From Polyangiaceae bacterium (GTDB lineage Bacteria > Myxococcota > Polyangia > Polyangiales > Polyangiaceae), in the NCBI GenBank assembly GCA_025936205.1, contig JAICTU010000221.1, positions 1-14,510 on the forward strand: a stretch of DNA of 14,510 nt. Direction: 5' to 3'. Shown here one piece after another: positions 11,980-14,510 of the stretch. The notes below the pieces were generated by a model. That model was not told where the DNA came from. It saw nothing but the letters and a program-made list of their open reading frames with translations, and made no database searches. Positions within the stretch are counted from its first letter, which is position 1, and each line of letters begins with the position of its first letter. Position numbers and translations under genes: made by a program.

Positions 11980-14510
11980 ATGGGAAAACTCAGCGCAATT
12001 TCCCTGTCCTCCAGCTCTGCTTCCGGCTGCCCTAGTCCTTCCAGTCCAAATGGCCCGCGCCCGGTGAGCGCGGCAAGCAATGGCGTGCCCGCGGCCAGTG
12101 CCGAGCCGCCGACGCAGTATCAAGCCGCCGAGCAACGCATGGGCGTGCCCCCGGTCGCGGAGCGCGGACGCAAGAATGAAAATCCTCCGGAGCTCAGCTT
12201 CTGGGAGCTGTTGAAGGAGGACTTCGTCACGCACGAGAGCAGCCTGTTCGAGCAAGGCTTCTGGGCGGTCGCCAACAATCGCTTCGGCAACTGGCGCATG
12301 GATGTGAAGAACCCGGTGCTGCGCGCGCCGTGCACCGTGGCGTACCGCGCGCTGGAAAAGGGCATCGAGATCTTCGGCGGCATCACCTTGCCGTACACGA
12401 CCAAGCTGGGGCGGCGCGTGCGGCTCTGGCATCACGGCGGAATGATCATCGGGGCGCGCGCCATCGGCAACGACGTGCACATCCGCCAGAACACCACCAT
12501 CGGCGTGGCGCAGACCTGGCGCGACGATGATCTGCCGATCATCGAGGACGGCGCGGACATCGGCTGTGGCGCCTCGATCCTGGGTCCCGTGGTGGTCGGG
12601 CGCAACTCGAAGCTGGGTGCCAATGCCGTCGTGCTCGAAGACATTCCCGAAGGCGCCACGGCGATGGGCAATCCCGCGCAGGTGCTGTTCGTCGCTCCTT
12701 CCCGGGAGCGGCACTCCGAGCCGGAGCCGCCCCCTGATTCTGAGACGGAGAAGAAGGCCAACGGAGCCATGAATGGCGTAACGACTCTCTTTGCGGCTCC
12801 CGCAGCCGTCTGCCCGGCGCCGGACGTCGCTCCCGCCGCAGAGCCCGAGGCCGCCCCGCGCGTCCGGGTCGACCTGGGCACGCTCGCGCTGCTCGGCTCC
12901 GCGAATCTCGACTACCTGGCGATGAACTTTCGCGAGACCTGCCGCAAGTACGAGCTCGGTCTCGCGCTGCATGTGCCGGCCTACGGCCAGGCGCAGCGCG
13001 AGCTGATCGACGCCGAGTCCGAGTTGCGCAAGCTGCAGCCGACGGCGACGTTGATCGTGGAGTCGGCGGAGCAGCTGCTGGGCGAGCTGTGCGCCGACCC
13101 TCTGGCGCTGCAGGGCGAGGCGCGCCAGCAAGCGCTGGAAGAGCGCCTTTCACCTTGGCTGCGCTTGATCGAAATGGCGCGCGATCAGCTGCCCGGCAAG
13201 CTGCTGGTGCTGAGCCTCGGGCACGTCCGCCGCTCGGTGCTGGCGCAGGCGGACTCCGAGAGCGAGCGCGGCGTGAAAGCGCTGATCGCCGACGCCAACC
13301 GCTTGCTGCGCGGCGTGGTGGCCGAGCTCAAAGATGCGCACGTCATCGATGCGGAGGATGTGATCGCCGAGGTCGGGCGTACCCGTTCTGATCCAGGCAA
13401 ATACTGGCATCTGGGGCGCGTGCCGTTCAGCACGGAGTTCGGCGACGTGCTGGCCCGCCGCGCGCTCGGGCTACTGCTCGCGCTCGCCGGCAAGACGACG
13501 CGCGTGATGGTGCTCGACCTCGACAACACGCTCTGGGGCGGTGTGCTCGGTGAAGACGGGCGCGAGGGCCTCAAGCTGGGCGGCGCCTATCCAGGCAGCG
13601 CGTTTCAGGAGTTCCAGCGCACGCTGCGCGCGCTCGCGCGGCGCGGCATCGCTCTGGCCGTCGCCAGCAAGAACGATACGGATCAGGCGCTGGAGATGAT
13701 GGCCAGCCACCCCGAGATGATCCTGCGACCCGAGGACATCGTCGCCCACCGCATCAGCTGGAACGAGAAATCGCAGGGCATCGACGAGATGCTGGAGGAG
13801 CTGAGCCTGGGCAAGGCCTCGTGCATGTTCATCGACGACAACCCGGTCGAGCGCGAGAAGGTGCGGCGCAATCTGCCCGAGGTGGTGGTGCCGGACCTGC
13901 CGCTGGATCCCGCGGAGTTCGCCAGCTGGCTGCTCGAGTCGCCGTATCTGGAGTGCCAGGCGCTCACCGCGTCCGACTTCAAGCGTACCGAGTCCTACAA
14001 GGCGCGCTCGGCGGCCAACGCCTCGCGGCGCAAGTTCTCCAATATCGACGACTTCTATCGCGACCTGCAGATGCACGTGCGCTTCGAGCCACTCGGCACG
14101 GACAATCGCACCCGTGTCCTGCAGCTGATGGTCAAGACCAATCAGTTCAACGCGACGACACGCCGCCACGACGCGGGGGCGATCGACGCGCTGGTGCAGC
14201 GCGGCGCAGAGGTCTACGCCATCGGCGCGAAGGACCGCTATGCTGCCTATGAGCTCATGGGCGTGATCATCCTCGAGCCCCAGGCGGCCGATCGCCTGCA
14301 CATCGACTCCTTCTTGCTGAGCTGCCGCATTCTCGGGCGCACGCTGGAGACGGCGGTGCTCGGCTTTGCGTGCGACCGGGCGCGGGCACGCGGCGCGAGC
14401 AAGCTCAGCGCCGAGATCATCGAGACGGAGCGCAATACTCCGGTGCGCGACGTGTACAAGCGACACGGCTTCGCGGACCTCGGTGTGGGCCGCTTCGAGC
14501 TGGCGCTGGA
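11980..14510 (+). CDS. Fusion: SAT-like acyltransferase + FkbH-like HAD-IIIC enzyme (3' end cut)
   Basis: One open frame of 843 codons to the right edge. Residues 1-67 are a Ser/Pro/Ala-rich tail. Residues 68-240 are a left-handed beta-helix acyltransferase of the serine-acetyltransferase-like type found in polysaccharide clusters (FWELLKEDF, RFGNWRM, LPYTTKLGRRVRLWHHGG, IRQNTTIG, IGCGASILGPVVVG, GNPAQ). Residues 240-300 are an Ala/Pro/Glu linker. About 300-480 is the FkbH N-terminal domain (VPAYGQAQRELID). About 509-640 is the HAD domain: DLDNTLWGG with Asp513 and Asp515, ASKND (Ser563, Lys564) and FIDDNP (Asp619, Asp620). From about 688 is the GNAT-like part, with MVKTNQFNATTRR and ETERNTPVRDVYKRHGF. 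FkbH enzymes make glyceryl-ACP from 1,3-bisphosphoglycerate; the acyltransferase half may modify a sugar. Starts 3 bases after GT2 with a weak ribosome site, so probably coupled. Confidence 0.92.
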   Translation, partial: MGKLSAISLSSSSASGCPSPSSPNGPRPVSAASNGVPAASAEPPTQYQAAEQRMGVPPVAERGRKNENPPELSFWELLKEDFVTHESSLFEQGFWAVANNRFGNWRMDVKNPVLRAPCTVAYRALEKGIEIFGGITLPYTTKLGRRVRLWHHGGMIIGARAIGNDVHIRQNTTIGVAQTWRDDDLPIIEDGADIGCGASILGPVVVGRNSKLGANAVVLEDIPEGATAMGNPAQVLFVAPSRERHSEPEPPPDSETEKKANGAMNGVTTLFAAPAAVCPAPDVAPAAEPEAAPRVRVDLGTLALLGSANLDYLAMNFRETCRKYELGLALHVPAYGQAQRELIDAESELRKLQPTATLIVESAEQLLGELCADPLALQGEARQQALEERLSPWLRLIEMARDQLPGKLLVLSLGHVRRSVLAQADSESERGVKALIADANRLLRGVVAELKDAHVIDAEDVIAEVGRTRSDPGKYWHLGRVPFSTEFGDVLARRALGLLLALAGKTTRVMVLDLDNTLWGGVLGEDGREGLKLGGAYPGSAFQEFQRTLRALARRGIALAVASKNDTDQALEMMASHPEMILRPEDIVAHRISWNEKSQGIDEMLEELSLGKASCMFIDDNPVEREKVRRNLPEVVVPDLPLDPAEFASWLLESPYLECQALTASDFKRTESYKARSAANASRRKFSNIDDFYRDLQMHVRFEPLGTDNRTRVLQLMVKTNQFNATTRRHDAGAIDALVQRGAEVYAIGAKDRYAAYELMGVIILEPQAADRLHIDSFLLSCRILGRTLETAVLGFACDRARARGASKLSAEIIETERNTPVRDVYKRHGFADLGVGRFELAL

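Noticed and set aside
11969..12067. ATG 11 bases upstream of the fusion start, with a short frame (begins MGNRWENSAQ)
   Set aside because: It is in a different frame, overlaps both the GT2 end and the fusion start, and stops after about 32 codons. There is no sign that it is used.
11779..13131. Minus-strand 450-codon open frame
   Set aside because: It lies opposite the GT2 end and the acyltransferase domain, crossing their boundary, with typical shadow composition.
13471..14466. Minus-strand 331-codon open frame
   Set aside because: It is antisense to the FkbH HAD and GNAT-like domains, which carry all the expected catalytic motifs.

Overview
The window is high-GC DNA (strong G/C third-position bias, several GTG starts). 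One gene ends in a Cys-Gly-Cys / hydrophobic stretch / Arg-rich tail that matches the MYXO-CTERM sorting signal. I therefore infer a Myxococcota (myxobacterial) chromosome; the species cannot be read from the sequence. There is no rRNA, tRNA, CRISPR array, insertion sequence or phage gene that I can see.

Left part (1-4510). A GH3 beta-glucosidase of the BglX type runs off the left edge on the minus strand. Upstream of it on the same strand is a TetR-family repressor. The repressor is divergent from a small SAM-dependent O-methyltransferase, and the 92-base region between them is full of dyad symmetry, which looks like a self-regulated repressor/target pair. A plus-strand S41 peptidase follows. 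It has the DLRGNPGG and SASE motifs but lacks the lysine of the CTP/Tsp type.

Middle part (4560-9157). A minus-strand run reads galE (UDP-glucose 4-epimerase), yajQ (nucleotide/c-di-GMP binding protein), a possible 35-residue ORF overlapping the yajQ stop, and yicI (GH31 alpha-xylosidase). GalE has Ser where E. coli GalE has the Tyr that excludes N-acetylated sugars, so it may also epimerise UDP-GlcNAc. Upstream of galE lie an imperfect dyad in the leader, a perfect 13-bp terminator-like hairpin and a possible short minus-strand gene that would end at that hairpin.

Right part (9158-14510). A secreted MYXO-CTERM protein is convergent with a short-chain dehydrogenase. The dehydrogenase is divergent from a GT2 glycosyltransferase, and the region between them has two perfect dyads and a 41-codon Arg-rich ORF whose stop overlaps the GT2 start. 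Three bases after the GT2 stop comes the most unusual gene here: one continuous ORF (843 codons to the edge) fusing a serine-acetyltransferase-like left-handed beta-helix acyltransferase to an FkbH-like HAD-IIIC enzyme with its C-terminal GNAT-like domain. With the GT2 this suggests surface-glycan synthesis with an acyl or glyceryl decoration, and the cluster probably continues past the right edge.

Themes: cytoplasmic oligosaccharide hydrolysis (GH3, GH31), sugar-nucleotide supply (GalE) and cell-surface glycan/protein display (GT2, fusion enzyme, MYXO-CTERM).
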